NCBI RefSeq assembly: GCF_001618955.1
Contig: NZ_LVYV01000001.1
Coordinates: forward strand, 1,117,628-1,181,627
Direction: 5' to 3'
Source: Tardiphaga robiniae
GTDB taxonomy: Bacteria > Pseudomonadota > Alphaproteobacteria > Rhizobiales > Xanthobacteraceae
Length of the DNA: 64,000 bases
In this document: positions 1 to 9,763 of the stretch, piece by piece
Position numbering within the stretch: position 1 is the stretch's first letter
Layout of the letters: each line of letters begins with the position of its first letter
Position numbers and translations under genes: made by a program
Notes under the pieces: generated by a model
The model's input: the letters and a program-made list of their open reading frames with translations, nothing else
Told to the model about the DNA's origin: nothing
Databases searched by the model: none

Positions 1-29
1 CTATGCCAGTGGCCGGAGAAGACGGTGGT

Positions 30-782
30 CTAAGCGACCGGCATCTTCGTCACGCGACCCGGCTCGATCAGCTCCGGTCGTGGTCCGCTCAATCGCTTGT
101 GCATATGGACCATGAAGGCCATGCCAAACAGCGGCGTGGCCAGGTTGACGATCGGGATAGAGACGAAGGCCGCGATGAACAGCCCGGCGGTGAACACCGT
201 CGCCGCATGCTGCTTGCGCATCGCCTTGGCGTCCGCCGGCGAGCGGAACCGCATGGCGGCCAGCTCGAAATATTCGCGGCCGAGCAACCATGCTGTGGCG
301 ATGAAGAAGACAACGAAACCAATGCCGGCGAAGAATACGAAGGGTAGCGCGATCAGATAGACCGCAATGGTCAGCAGCGCGGTCTTGCCGCCTTCGGTGA
401 TGGCGAGCCCGAATGGCAATGCGACGCCGATCCGCTCCGCGGGATAGTGCTCGCGCTCGACGATATCGGCAACATCATCGACGAACACGCTGGCGACCAG
501 TGACGTAATCGCTGGCATTAGAAAGATTGCGCCGACGACGACGCCGAGACCAGCGGCAATCGACAAGATCCAGGACAGCACATTGATCATCATGTGGTAG
601 TCCGACCCGATAGCACGTTCGGCCCAGACGCCGCCCGAAGTGGCGGCCCAATTCAATAGCCGCTGCATGCCGACCGCCAGGACGGTGATTAAAACCAGGG
701 CAAGTCCGATCGACTTCCACAGGATGCTGCGCATCTGCGGTGAAAGAATTTGCGATAGCGCCTTGGCGACAGCGACGAGCAT
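30..782 (-). CDS. EI24/CysZ-like integral membrane protein
   Basis: About 250 residues with several long hydrophobic segments (roughly residues 23-45, 68-95, 130-165 and 205-230), matching the EI24 domain family that includes the sulfate transporter CysZ. In the family this is an inner-membrane protein; the substrate here cannot be read from sequence. I chose the ATG at 782 rather than the alternative start at 800, because AAGGAG lies 8 bases upstream of it. It is divergent from the sugar-binding protein gene at 923 and may share a regulatory region with it. No sulfate-assimilation gene lies nearby, so the CysZ role is only a family-level suggestion. Confidence 0.75.
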   Translation of the reverse strand: MLVAVAKALSQILSPQMRSILWKSIGLALVLITVLAVGMQRLLNWAATSGGVWAERAIGSDYHMMINVLSWILSIAAGLGVVVGAIFLMPAITSLVASVFVDDVADIVEREHYPAERIGVALPFGLAITEGGKTALLTIAVYLIALPFVFFAGIGFVVFFIATAWLLGREYFELAAMRFRSPADAKAMRKQHAATVFTAGLFIAAFVSIPIVNLATPLFGMAFMVHMHKRLSGPRPELIEPGRVTKMPVA

Positions 783-825
783 CCGATTTTCTCCTTGCAA
801 TCACGAAGACGTAACCCTTGCGAAG

Positions 826-836
826 TTGTCAGACAA
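826..836. promoter_or_regulatory. candidate GntR (FadR-type) operator
   Basis: The 11-mer TTGTCAGACAA is a perfect 5-bp inverted repeat around a single base and fits the TNGTNNNACNA pattern known for FadR-subfamily GntR repressors. It lies about 87 bases upstream of the binding-protein start in the divergent region between the EI24 gene and the ABC operon. Regulation is inferred; no GntR gene is in the window. Confidence 0.4.
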
Positions 837-922
837 GTGCAGCGCAGCATCGACTTCTTCACTGGACGGATAAATAGAAAGGGGTAGTCTCAAGAAAAAC
901 AATCATCAGGGAGGACGACGTC

Positions 923-2305
923 TTGATCACCAAGGGTACCCGTGCGCTTGTTTTCGCCACTGCCGCTTCCGGCTTGTTTCTGACCGCAGCGCCCGCCTTC
1001 GCGCAGCAAAGCATCACCGTCTGGTTCAGCAAGGGGTTTTATAAATCCGAAGATGAATCGCTGCTGGCGGCGATCAAGAAGTTCGAAGACAAAACCAAGA
1101 TCAAGGTCGAACTCTCGCAATATGCCATTCAGGACATGATCCCGAAGACCGTGGCCGCGCTGGATTCCGGCACGCCGCCAGATGTCGCCTATGCCGACAC
1201 TTACGATGTGCAGGCATCCGGCAAATGGGCCTTCGAAGGCAAGCTGGAAGATATCACCGACATCCTAAAGCCGATGATGGATAAATTCGCGCCGAATACG
1301 GTCGAGACGGCCTATCTGATGAACGGCCAGACCAAGAAGAAAGCCTATTACGGCTTTCCGCTGAAGCAGCAGTCGATGCATGTGGAGATCTGGAGCGATC
1401 TGCTCGAGCAGGCCGGCTTCAAGGTCAGCGATATTCCCAAGGACTGGAAGGGTTATTGGTCGTTCTGGTGCGACAAGGTCCAGCCGGCCTATCGCAAGGC
1501 GTCAGGCAGCCGTGCCTATGGTGTCGGTCAGCCAATGGGCGTGGAGTCCACGGATTCGCTGCAGTCATTCTACACCTTCATGGATGCCTATAACGTCAAG
1601 CTGGTGGACGATGACGGCAAGCTTCTGGTCGATGACCCCAAGGTCAAGGAGGGCCTGATCGGCGCACTCAGGGACTATACCGACACCTATATCAAGGGCT
1701 GTACGCCGCCGTCCTCGACGACGTGGAAGGACCCCGACAACAATGTCGCCTTCCACAACAAGAGCATCATCATGACCCACAACTTCACGATTTCGATCGC
1801 GGCGAAGTGGTTTGAGGATTCGCAAAACCAGACGTTGACGCCGGAGCAGCGCGCGGCCGGAAAGAAGGCCTATGAGGACACGATTGTCACGGCATCGTTC
1901 CCGCTGAAGCCGGACGGCACGCCGATCAAGTATCGCTCCGACGTGAAGACGGGCATGATCTTCTCGCAGTCGAAGAACAAGGCGGGCGCCAAGGAGTTCG
2001 TCAAGTTCCTGATGGAAGAAGAAAACCTCGGTCCGTATGTCGAGGGCGCGCTGGGGCGCTGGTTCCCGGTGACCAAGGCCGGACAGGCAAGTCCGTTCTG
2101 GCAGGCCGACAAGCATCGCAAGGCAGTCTACACCCAGTTCACGGGTGGCACCTCGTCGTTCGATTTCGTGAAGAACTACAAGTTCACGATCCTCAATAAC
2201 GAGAACGTCTGGGCCAAGGCGATGAACCGCGTGGTCAGCGAGAAGGTGCCGGTCGAGAAGGCCGTCGATGAGTTGATCGCCCGCATCAAGGAAATCGCGG
2301 GTTAA
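923..2305 (+). CDS. ABC transporter substrate-binding protein (carbohydrate type)
   Basis: A periplasmic binding protein of the family 1 (MalE/UgpB-like) type, 460 residues, the usual size. The N-terminus is a Sec signal peptide: basic start, hydrophobic core, then AFA|QQ as the likely cleavage site near residue 28. The mature protein has the extracellular-solute-binding fold pattern with a conserved GFPLKQQSM segment and a C-terminal helix-rich region. The start is TTG at 923, supported by GGGAGG 8 bases upstream. It is first in an operon with two permeases (2347 and 3251), separated from them by a strong hairpin. The ligand is unknown; a sugar or polyol is likely from the family. No ATPase gene follows. 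Confidence 0.85.
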   Translation: MITKGTRALVFATAASGLFLTAAPAFAQQSITVWFSKGFYKSEDESLLAAIKKFEDKTKIKVELSQYAIQDMIPKTVAALDSGTPPDVAYADTYDVQASGKWAFEGKLEDITDILKPMMDKFAPNTVETAYLMNGQTKKKAYYGFPLKQQSMHVEIWSDLLEQAGFKVSDIPKDWKGYWSFWCDKVQPAYRKASGSRAYGVGQPMGVESTDSLQSFYTFMDAYNVKLVDDDGKLLVDDPKVKEGLIGALRDYTDTYIKGCTPPSSTTWKDPDNNVAFHNKSIIMTHNFTISIAAKWFEDSQNQTLTPEQRAAGKKAYEDTIVTASFPLKPDGTPIKYRSDVKTGMIFSQSKNKAGAKEFVKFLMEEENLGPYVEGALGRWFPVTKAGQASPFWQADKHRKAVYTQFTGGTSSFDFVKNYKFTILNNENVWAKAMNRVVSEKVPVEKAVDELIARIKEIAG

Positions 2306-2314
2306 TCCGAGACA

Positions 2315-2344
2315 AAGCCGGCCGCCCTTCGCGGCCGGCTTTTG
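2315..2344 (+). terminator. intra-operon intrinsic terminator
   Basis: An 11-bp perfect stem (AAGCCGGCCGC and its complement) with a CCTTC loop, followed by a short T run, directly after the binding-protein stop. Such hairpins between a binding-protein gene and its permeases often stop part of the transcription or protect the upstream message, so that the binding protein is made in excess. Confidence 0.75.
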
Positions 2345-2346
2345 CA

Positions 2347-3237
2347 ATGGTGTACAGCATGGCCACGATCACCTATCCCGCTCCCGCCGATACGTTGCCA
2401 CGCCGGCCGTGGTCGGCCCGCCTGACGACGCCGCAGGTCTGGGGCATCGTCATGCTGGCGCCCTATCTGCTCGTCTTCGCCGCTTTCGTGGTCTATCCGA
2501 TCGGTTATGGCTTGTGGCTGGCGCGGCACCCGGCGAGTTACGTCGCGCTCTATAACGATCCGGTGTTTGCGCGAGCGGTCGTCAACACGCTGATCTTTCT
2601 GATCGTCGGCATCAATCTCAAGATGCTGGTGGCGCTGTTCCTGTCCGGATTCTTCGTGCAGTCGCGCACCTGGATTCGTTGGCTGTCGGTGCTGTTCATC
2701 CTGCCCTGGGCGGTGCCGTCGATCCCGACCATCCTCTCGGTCCGCTTCATGTTCAATCCCGAATGGGGTGTGATCAATAACCTGATCTTCAAGTTCACCG
2801 GCGAGGACGGGCCCAACTGGCTGAATGACCCTGCCATGGGCCTGACGCTGGCGATTCTGGTGCACATCTGGAAGTCGCTGCCGTTCTGGACGCTGATCCT
2901 GATGACAGGGCGTCTGGCGATCTCGACCGACATGTTCGAGGCCGCCGATGTCGACGGCGCCAGCTGGTGGCAGAAATTCCGCTTCATCACCTGGCCGTCG
3001 ATGCAGACGCTGTATCTCACCTGCACGCTGCTTTCGATGATCTGGACGCTTGGCGACTTCAACAGCGTCTATCTGTTGACGGGAGGCGGGCCAGCGGATC
3101 TCACTCATGTTCTGTCCACATTGGGGATTCGCTATCTCCGTCTCGATCAGCTCGACATGTCGATGGCATCCATCGTTTGTGCGATGCCGCTTGTGCTGCC
3201 GCTGGTCTATTTCATGATGAAACGGCTCTCTCGATGA
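2347..3237 (+). CDS. ABC transporter permease (MalF/UgpA type)
   Basis: Inner-membrane permease of the binding-protein-dependent transport family, 296 residues, with about six hydrophobic helices. The EAA loop that docks the ATPase is visible as FEAADVDGASWWQKFRFIT around residues 198-216. The start is uncertain: ATG at 2347 or ATG at 2359, neither with a clear ribosome-binding site, so translation may depend on the transcript from 923. It pairs with the permease at 3251 to form the channel for the sugar-type importer. The region between the first helix and the periplasmic loop is shorter than in many MalF-type permeases. Confidence 0.85.
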   Translation: MVYSMATITYPAPADTLPRRPWSARLTTPQVWGIVMLAPYLLVFAAFVVYPIGYGLWLARHPASYVALYNDPVFARAVVNTLIFLIVGINLKMLVALFLSGFFVQSRTWIRWLSVLFILPWAVPSIPTILSVRFMFNPEWGVINNLIFKFTGEDGPNWLNDPAMGLTLAILVHIWKSLPFWTLILMTGRLAISTDMFEAADVDGASWWQKFRFITWPSMQTLYLTCTLLSMIWTLGDFNSVYLLTGGGPADLTHVLSTLGIRYLRLDQLDMSMASIVCAMPLVLPLVYFMMKRLSR

Positions 3238-3250
3238 AGAGGTTCACCCC

Positions 3251-4102
3251 ATGAGAGTGCCAACGCTACGAGAGGTCGGCACCGAAGCGCGGTTGCTGCT
3301 GATCGGCATTCCCGTGCTGATCTGGACGCTGATTCCGATCTATCACATGTTCTTGTTCGCGATCTCGCCGAAGCAGGATGCGTTCGCCGGCAAGTTGTGG
3401 CCCGACCATCCGACGCTGAACAATTTCAGAATCGTGTTCAATCAGCAGCACTATTTCCTGCGCGATTTCTGGGCGCAGTTCCTGAACTCGGTCGTCATTG
3501 CCGTGGCGGTTGGCGCGCTGACGCTGGTGATTGCGACATCGGCCGCCTTTGCGATCAGTCGCCTGCGCGTCCGCGGCGGCCGAACGGTGATGAACATGGC
3601 GCTGTTCACCTATTTCATTCCCGCCGCATTCCTCGCTGTGCCGATGTATCGCACCATGGGTAATTACGGCCTGCTCAACAATCACTGGTCGCTGATCCTC
3701 GCGATGGTGACCATTGCTTCGCCCTATGCGATCTGGGTGCTCAAGCAGGCGTCGGACAAGCTACCGCTCGAGCTTGACGAAGCCGCCATCATGGACGGCG
3801 CGACGCCGCTGCAACTGTTTCGCATGGTCTATGTGCCGCTGATGTTGCCGTCGCTGGTCGCGATCGGCACTTATGCGCTGCTGCTCGCCTGGAACGAATA
3901 TCTCTACGCCTTCCTGCTGCTGTCCAAGGATACCGAGATCACGCTACCCGTCGCGCTCGGCAATTTCCTGGCCGCTGATGACTCGCCTTGGGAATTGCTG
4001 ATGACCACGGGCTTCATCTACGCACTTCCGCCGGCTGCGGTGTATTACGCATTCCGGCGCTACATGGTCGGCGGACTCACAGCGGGCGCGGTCAAGTCCT
4101 GA
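3251..4102 (+). CDS. ABC transporter permease (MalG/UgpE type)
   Basis: Second permease of the importer, 283 residues with six predicted helices. The EAA motif appears as LDEAAIMDGATPLQLFRMV around residues 176-194, followed by a MLPSLVAIGTYALL helix. It begins 13 bases after the stop of the preceding permease, with GAAGAGG upstream as ribosome-binding site. The importer needs a nucleotide-binding subunit, which is not encoded next to it; the UgpC-type ATPase at 43878 is one possible partner, since ATPases of this family can serve several importers. That sharing is inference. It converges on the cysteine-hydrolase gene. Confidence 0.87.
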   Translation: MRVPTLREVGTEARLLLIGIPVLIWTLIPIYHMFLFAISPKQDAFAGKLWPDHPTLNNFRIVFNQQHYFLRDFWAQFLNSVVIAVAVGALTLVIATSAAFAISRLRVRGGRTVMNMALFTYFIPAAFLAVPMYRTMGNYGLLNNHWSLILAMVTIASPYAIWVLKQASDKLPLELDEAAIMDGATPLQLFRMVYVPLMLPSLVAIGTYALLLAWNEYLYAFLLLSKDTEITLPVALGNFLAADDSPWELLMTTGFIYALPPAAVYYAFRRYMVGGLTAGAVKS

Positions 4103-4107
4103 AGTGG

Positions 4108-4132
4108 CGGATCAGGCGATCAGCCTGATCCG
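4108..4132. terminator. hairpin between convergent genes
   Basis: A perfect 10-bp inverted repeat (CGGATCAGGC and its complement) with a 5-base loop sits just after the permease stop and overlaps the last codons of the minus-strand gene. There is no T run, so it is more likely an RNA 3'-end stabiliser or a Rho-assisted end than a classical terminator. Confidence 0.45.
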
Positions 4133-4999
4133 AGGCCCGCTCACGTCTTCGTTAGCCACTTCCGCTTCCGTGTCAGTCGTTTCAGGAATGAGCGGCGACG
4201 TGCCGAAGGCGTCCGGAAATGGATCGAAAGTGCCCGCCACCTCCAGGAGCGGCTTCTGCTTGTCGGCCCAATGCAGCGCCGTGTAGTCGAATCCGAGTTC
4301 GATGTTAGGCTTCACCACTTCGAAATAGGGCGAGATATCGAAATCCCTGGGCATATACAGCGATGAATCGCGGATATGTAGGATCTCGCGGCGGGCCAGG
4401 CGGCTGCCGGCGCGCGTAATTTTCGGCAAAATAGGATAGCGCACGGCATCGAAAGCCTGCGCGATCAGCGCCGAACAGATGATCTTGGTCGGATCGCCGG
4501 AGCCGAAAGCGATCATGCGCCGCCGCCAGCGCTGCGGCACCGGCAGCGGGATCAGGAAGCGCATCAGGTCGAGAATGTTCTTGGTGTCGTAACCAAAGCC
4601 AATCCGGTTGATGGCGTAACGACACACAGTGACGCGGTCCTCGTAGGACAGACCGACCGGGCGGCACAGCCGGGTGTGGAACGGATAATATTTCGACAGC
4701 GGTGCCGAGGTGACACCTTCGCCGATATTGGCCTCGATCAGCACATGGGGCTCGCCATTCGGCTCTGCAGCGCCGTCGATCGGCCCGACATAGAGCGCGG
4801 CATGCGACCAGGTCGATTGCGTGAGATATTTGATGATGCCGGAGACGCGATTGTTGCCTTCGACCAGCAACACATCACCTTCCTGGATGATACCGCGCAG
4901 GCGTTCGGGGTCGCTCGGCGTGAAGGGCTCGTAGCCGGGCAGCTCCTTCTGCAGATATTTGGCGATCAGTTTCCCGACCGTATCGAGCATGAGGCCCAT
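4112..4999 (-). CDS. YiiX/YebB-like NlpC/P60 family cysteine hydrolase
   Basis: 295 residues resembling the permuted papain-like NlpC/P60 group. The motif GDVLLVEG near residue 41, STWSHAALYVG with the likely catalytic His66, and KIICSALIAQAF with the likely catalytic Cys175 are the circularly permuted order (His before Cys) typical of YiiX-type proteins. Family members act on peptide or lipid amide bonds at the envelope; the substrate here is unknown and I see no signal peptide. I start it at ATG 4999, where GGGGGAG lies 8 bases upstream, rather than at the farther 5071. It stands alone between two convergent/divergent neighbours. Confidence 0.72.
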   Translation of the reverse strand: MGLMLDTVGKLIAKYLQKELPGYEPFTPSDPERLRGIIQEGDVLLVEGNNRVSGIIKYLTQSTWSHAALYVGPIDGAAEPNGEPHVLIEANIGEGVTSAPLSKYYPFHTRLCRPVGLSYEDRVTVCRYAINRIGFGYDTKNILDLMRFLIPLPVPQRWRRRMIAFGSGDPTKIICSALIAQAFDAVRYPILPKITRAGSRLARREILHIRDSSLYMPRDFDISPYFEVVKPNIELGFDYTALHWADKQKPLLEVAGTFDPFPDAFGTSPLIPETTDTEAEVANEDVSGPRIRLIA

Positions 5000-5193
5000 G
5001 ATCGTGACTCCCCCAGCGCGGTTCATGTCGACCGCTTTCCCTGGCTCCATCATGGTCGAGAGCCATTGCAATTTGGTTCATGCCCACGCGGCGCTGGTGA
5101 CGATTGATTCACCACGACGGTTGCCGCACACCCTCGAATACGACAAGGTTCGCTGGACGTTCTCATGCATCATAAAATTTCGGAAACCATGTC

Positions 5194-6588
5194 ATGACAA
5201 TTTCACGCCGGGATTTCCTGTCGGCGTCCGCAGCATTGACGCTTGCGCCGCTGTTCGGCGCAAGGGTATTGGCCGCGCCGCTGCCACGGGATGCTGACAT
5301 TGTCGTGATCGGCGCGGGCGCCGCGGGCATTGCTGCGGCGCGTCGCATCCAGGCGGCCAATCGCAAGGTGATCGTGGTCGAGGCCTCCAGCCGGATTGGC
5401 GGACGCTGCATGACGGACGCGACAAGTTTTGACGTTCCGTTCGATCGTGGCGCGCGCTGGCTGCACACGCCTGAAACCAACGCAGTGGTGAAGCTTGCCC
5501 GGCCGGTGGGAATTGATGTCGCGCCATCGCCGCCGAGCCAGAAGCTGCGCATCGGCCGTCGCAATGCCCGTGCCGGCGAGACCGAGGAATTGCTCGCTGC
5601 GGTGGTGCGCGCCAATCGCGCGATCGACGAGGCAGCGCGCCGTGCGGACATCTCCTGCGCCGCGGTGCTGCCGAAGGACCTCGGGGACTGGGCGGGCACG
5701 ATCGATTTCGTGCTCGGGGCCTATGCGACTGGCAAGGACCTCAAGGATCTCTCGACGCTGGATCTCTCGCGCGCGCAGGATCGTGCCATCGATGTTGCCA
5801 CGCGACAGGGGCTCGGCGTGTTGATGGGCAAACTTGGCGAGGCCGTCCCGGTGGCGCTGTCGACGCCTGCGACGCGCGTGACCTGGAGCGGACGTGATAT
5901 TGGCGTTGAGACAGCGTCGGGGCGCATTGCGGCGCGGGCGTTGATCATCACTGCGTCGAGCAATGTGCTGTCGTCGGGGGCGATCAAGTTCACGCCGGAA
6001 CTGCCAAAGCGGCAGCTCGACGCGGCGGCAAAACTCAGCCTCGGTAGCTATGACCGTATCGCGCTACAGTTTACTGGCAATCCGCTCGGGCTGGGTCGCG
6101 ATGAGCTGATGGTCGAGCAAAGCACGAGCACACGTACCGGTGCGCTGTTTGCGAATATTGGCGGGTCATCGCTGTGTACCGTCGATGTCGCCGGCGCATT
6201 CGGCCGCGACCTTGCAACTCAGGGCGAGGCCGCGATGGTGGCTTTCGCTGTTGAATGGCTGACGAAGCTGTTCGGCTCCGATATCAAGGCCGCGATCAAG
6301 CGCTCCGCAACGACGCGCTGGGACGCATCACCATTCGTGCTGGGGGCGATGTCGGGTGCGGCTCCGGGAGGACAGGCGTCACGCCGCATTCTATCCGAGC
6401 CGATGGGCAATCTTTTTCTCGCCGGCGAAGCCACGCATGAAACATTGTGGGGCACCGTGGATGGTGCGTGGGAAAGCGGCGAGCGCGCTGCGGAGGCGGC
6501 GCTCAAGAGGATCGGCGCAATGAAAGAGCCGGAACCGGAGAAGCCCGTGCGCACGAAGCGTCGGCAGCGGTCGAGCGGAGCTGAGTAG
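5194..6588 (+). CDS. Tat-exported FAD-dependent amine oxidase
   Basis: 464 residues of the flavin-containing monoamine oxidase family. The start has a twin-arginine signal (SRRDFLSAS at residues 4-12), so the folded flavoprotein should reach the periplasm. The dinucleotide-binding motif VVIGAGAAGIAAARR lies near residues 35-50, then the EASSRIGGRCMTD segment, and the C-terminal FAD motif NLFLAGEATHETLWGTVDGA near residue 409. The reaction expected is oxidative deamination of an amine to an aldehyde, ammonia and peroxide; the amine cannot be named. It converges on the TauE-type gene, whose stop lies 5 bases beyond its own. Confidence 0.85.
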   Translation: MTISRRDFLSASAALTLAPLFGARVLAAPLPRDADIVVIGAGAAGIAAARRIQAANRKVIVVEASSRIGGRCMTDATSFDVPFDRGARWLHTPETNAVVKLARPVGIDVAPSPPSQKLRIGRRNARAGETEELLAAVVRANRAIDEAARRADISCAAVLPKDLGDWAGTIDFVLGAYATGKDLKDLSTLDLSRAQDRAIDVATRQGLGVLMGKLGEAVPVALSTPATRVTWSGRDIGVETASGRIAARALIITASSNVLSSGAIKFTPELPKRQLDAAAKLSLGSYDRIALQFTGNPLGLGRDELMVEQSTSTRTGALFANIGGSSLCTVDVAGAFGRDLATQGEAAMVAFAVEWLTKLFGSDIKAAIKRSATTRWDASPFVLGAMSGAAPGGQASRRILSEPMGNLFLAGEATHETLWGTVDGAWESGERAAEAALKRIGAMKEPEPEKPVRTKRRQRSSGAE

Positions 6589-6593
6589 GAACG

Positions 6594-7361
6594 CTAGCGG
6601 AATAGTCCGTCGAACAGCGGCAGACTAATCAGCGCCGAGACGGCGATCAGTGCGTAGCAGATCTTGCGGAAGAGCTCGTCGCTCGCCTTGCCGAACAGTT
6701 TCGAGCCAATCCACAGGCCGAGGCCAAACAGCGGACCAGTGATCACTGCAAGGCCGAGAATGGCCGTGCTCCACAGTCCACCGACCGTGTAGCTGATGAT
6801 GATCAGCACGTCGGCGACGGCGAAATACAGAATGATGTTTGCGCGCGTGACAGCAGCCACGGCTGCGTCTCGCAGCCAATACATCACTATGGGCGGGCCG
6901 CCGAGTTGCGCCAAGCCACCGAAAAAGCCGGCGACGCCGCCGACGCCGACCGTCACCGGTACGGTCGGCTTACCGGGATAGCGCCAGCCGGAGATCAGTA
7001 GCGTCAGCATCGTGACGATCAGTGCGACGATGCCCCAGCGAACAGTCAGCGGATCGGCCCAAGCCAAGGCCATCGTGCCAAGCGGCACGCCAACAAGTGC
7101 GCCCAGCGAAATGATGCTGACGTCGCGCCTGTCGGCTCGTCTTGCGGCGTTCGGGATCAGCGTCAGCGTGGTCGAGAAGTCGATCAGCAGCAGCAGGGGC
7201 GACGCGACCTGCGCGCCGGCGACGCTTGAGGCGAGCGGCATGAAGATCAGCGCCGAACCGAAGCCCGAAAACCCGCGGGCCAGTCCGGCGATGAAGGCGG
7301 TAACGGTGATAAAAACGAGCGACGTGGTCGAATACTGGACCAGGCCGAGTGATTCCATCAT
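6594..7361 (-). CDS. TauE/SafE-family anion exporter
   Basis: 255 residues, strongly hydrophobic, with about eight membrane helices in two halves. [17 protein letters not shown] near the start and the [16 protein letters not shown] segment in the second half are the repeated glycine-rich helices of the TauE/SafE (DUF81) family, which exports sulfite or organosulfonates. The start ATG at 7361 overlaps the pheT stop by four bases (ATGA), so it is probably translated by coupling at the end of the pheS-pheT message. No sulfur-metabolism gene is adjacent, so the substrate is unproven. Confidence 0.83.
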   Translation of the reverse strand: MMESLGLVQYSTTSLVFITVTAFIAGLARGFSGFGSALIFMPLASSVAGAQVASPLLLLIDFSTTLTLIPNAARRADRRDVSIISLGALVGVPLGTMALAWADPLTVRWGIVALIVTMLTLLISGWRYPGKPTVPVTVGVGGVAGFFGGLAQLGGPPIVMYWLRDAAVAAVTRANIILYFAVADVLIIISYTVGGLWSTAILGLAVITGPLFGLGLWIGSKLFGKASDELFRKICYALIAVSALISLPLFDGLFR

Positions 7362-9763
7362 GCGCGCAACGTGCCGCCCGTCTTCTTCGCTACTTCCGCC
7401 ACGATCTTCGTTGCCACCGCATCGATTTCCTGATCGGTCAGGGTCTTCTCGCGCGGCTGGATCGTGACCGCAATTGCCACCGACTTCTTGTCGTCGTCGA
7501 TGCCCTTGCCTTCATAGACGTCGAACACCGTCACATCGGTGACCAGCTTCTTGTCCACGCCGGCTGCGGCACGCACGATGTCGCCGGACATGACCTTGCG
7601 ATCGACGATGAAGGCGAAATCGCGCGAGACCGGCTGGAATGCCGAAAGCTCCAGCGTCGGCTTGGCACGCGTCGCCTTCTGCTTGGCGTCGGGAATGCGA
7701 TCGAGGATCACTTCGAAGGCCATCAACGGGCCGTCGGCACCGAGTGCTTCGAGCGTGCGTGGGTGCAGCTCGCCGAAATAACCGAGGACGTTCTGCGGAC
7801 CGATCTGGATCGTACCCGAACGGCCGGGATGCAGCCAGTTCGCGCCACCAGCCACGATCTGCAGCGCCTGCATCGGCGCGCCGGCAGCTGCGAGAACTGC
7901 AAATGCATCGGCCTTGGCGTCGAGCGCGTTCGCAGCGCTGGCGCCTGACCAGTGACGGCCGTTGCCCGCCGACGAAGCGAGACCACGCCGCACGCCGGAT
8001 GCAGCCATGAACTGATCCTGTGGGCGGTCGCCACGGAATATCTGGCCGACTTCGAACAGTGCGAGATCGGACGAGCCACGATGCGCATTGGCTTGAGTGG
8101 CCGCGATCAGTCCGGGCAACAGGCTTGGGCGCATGTCGGAGAGATCGGCGGCGATCGGATTGGCCAGCGCCAGCTCAGGCGCGCCGCCGCCGAACACTTC
8201 GGCATGCGGTTTCGAGATGAACGACCATGTCACGGCCTCGACGAGGCCGCGCGCCGCCAGTCCACGCTTGGCGCGGCGGGTGCGCTGCTGGATTTGCGTC
8301 AGCACCGGCTTGCGCGGGGCGTCGCCACGCGGGAATGGTGTCATCGGCACCTTGTCGACGCCGAAAATGCGCATGACCTCTTCGACGATGTCGGCCTTGC
8401 CGGTCACGTCGCTGCGCCATGACGGCACTGCGACCTTCACCACGGGGCCGCTGCCGGCCACCATGAAGCCGAGATGTGTCAGGATGCGTCGCATCTCCGG
8501 AAATGGGACGTCGATGGCGGCGAGGCGCTTCACTTCAGCGATCGGGAAGTCGATGATGCGGTCGTCACCGTAAGGTTTGCCGACCACGATGCTCTCCGAC
8601 GGCGTGCCGCCGCACAGCTCCATCACCAGCTTGGTCGCCAGTTCGAGGCCGGGCACCATGAACACCGGATCGACGCCGCGCTCGAAACGATAGCGTGCGT
8701 CGGAATTGATCCCAAGCCTGCGGCCGGTCTGTGCGATGTTGATCTCGTTCCACAGCGCGGATTCGATCAGCACGTCGGTGGTCTCTTCCGAGCAGCCGGA
8801 TGCTTCGCCGCCCATGATGCCGGCCAGCGATTCCACGCCGTTGTCATCAGCAATGACGCAAGCCTTGCTGTCGAGCGTATAGGTCTTGCCGTCGAGCGCG
8901 AGCAGCGTCTCGCCGTCGCGGGCGCGGCGCACAACGATATCGCCCTTCACCTTGGATGCATCGAACACATGCAGCGGACGCGCGCGGTCGAATGTCAGGA
9001 AGTTGGTGATGTCGACCAGCGCATTGATCGGACGCAGACCTATCGAGGTCAGCTTCTTCTGCAGCCACTCCGGCGACGGGCCGTTCTTGACGCCGCGCAC
9101 GAGACGCAGCGCGAAGCCGGGGCACAGCTTGGCGTCTTCGACGGTGACTTTCATCGGGCAGGGGAATTCGCCCTTGATCGGCTTGATGCCGGGATTCTTG
9201 AACACGCCCATGTCGGCCGCGGCGAGATCGCGCGCAATGCCCGACACGCCGGTGCAGTCCTGACGGTTCGGCGTCAGGTTGATCTCGATGACGGGGTCGC
9301 CGAGCTTGGCCCAATCAGGATAGATCGCGCCGACCGGCGCATCGGACGGCAGTTCGATGATGCCATCGATATTGTCGGGGAGTCCGAGTTCACCAGCCGA
9401 GCACATCATGCCCTGGCTTTCGACGCCGCGGATATTGCCGAGGCCGATGGTGAAATCCTTGCCTGGAATATAAGTTCCGGGCCTTGCGAGGACGGTCTTC
9501 AGTCCCGCGCGCGCATTCGGCGCCCCGCAGACGATCTGCAGCGGCTTGTCATCGCCGGCATTGACGGTGCAGACGCGCAACCGATCTGCATTGGGATGTT
9601 GCACAGCTGTGACGATCTCGGCGATCGTGAACGGCTTCAGCAGCTTCGCCTTATCGTCGATATGTTCGACCTCGAGCCCGATCATGGTGAGCTTGTCGGT
9701 CAGCGTCTTGAGCGACTCGTCAGTGTCGAGATGATCCTTCAGCCAGGAGAGGGAGAATTTCAC
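7358..9763 (-). CDS. pheT: phenylalanyl-tRNA synthetase beta subunit
   Basis: 801 residues, the normal length for the bacterial beta chain. Together with PheS it forms the alpha2-beta2 enzyme that charges tRNA-Phe. The N-terminus [13 protein letters not shown] is typical, an EMAP/tRNA-binding domain follows ([19 protein letters not shown] near residues 44-62), then B3/B4 editing and B5 domains, and a C-terminal anticodon-binding FDX-ACB domain ([11 protein letters not shown] near residue 714). The start is GTG at 9763, overlapping the pheS stop as GTGA, which indicates translational coupling. The gene is followed by the coupled tauE-type gene. Confidence 0.97.
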   Translation of the reverse strand: MKFSLSWLKDHLDTDESLKTLTDKLTMIGLEVEHIDDKAKLLKPFTIAEIVTAVQHPNADRLRVCTVNAGDDKPLQIVCGAPNARAGLKTVLARPGTYIPGKDFTIGLGNIRGVESQGMMCSAGELGLPDNIDGIIELPSDAPVGAIYPDWAKLGDPVIEINLTPNRQDCTGVSGIARDLAAADMGVFKNPGIKPIKGEFPCPMKVTVEDAKLCPGFALRLVRGVKNGPSPEWLQKKLTSIGLRPINALVDITNFLTFDRARPLHVFDASKVKGDIVVRRARDGETLLALDGKTYTLDSKACVIADDNGVESLAGIMGGEASGCSEETTDVLIESALWNEINIAQTGRRLGINSDARYRFERGVDPVFMVPGLELATKLVMELCGGTPSESIVVGKPYGDDRIIDFPIAEVKRLAAIDVPFPEMRRILTHLGFMVAGSGPVVKVAVPSWRSDVTGKADIVEEVMRIFGVDKVPMTPFPRGDAPRKPVLTQIQQRTRRAKRGLAARGLVEAVTWSFISKPHAEVFGGGAPELALANPIAADLSDMRPSLLPGLIAATQANAHRGSSDLALFEVGQIFRGDRPQDQFMAASGVRRGLASSAGNGRHWSGASAANALDAKADAFAVLAAAGAPMQALQIVAGGANWLHPGRSGTIQIGPQNVLGYFGELHPRTLEALGADGPLMAFEVILDRIPDAKQKATRAKPTLELSAFQPVSRDFAFIVDRKVMSGDIVRAAAGVDKKLVTDVTVFDVYEGKGIDDDKKSVAIAVTIQPREKTLTDQEIDAVATKIVAEVAKKTGGTLRA

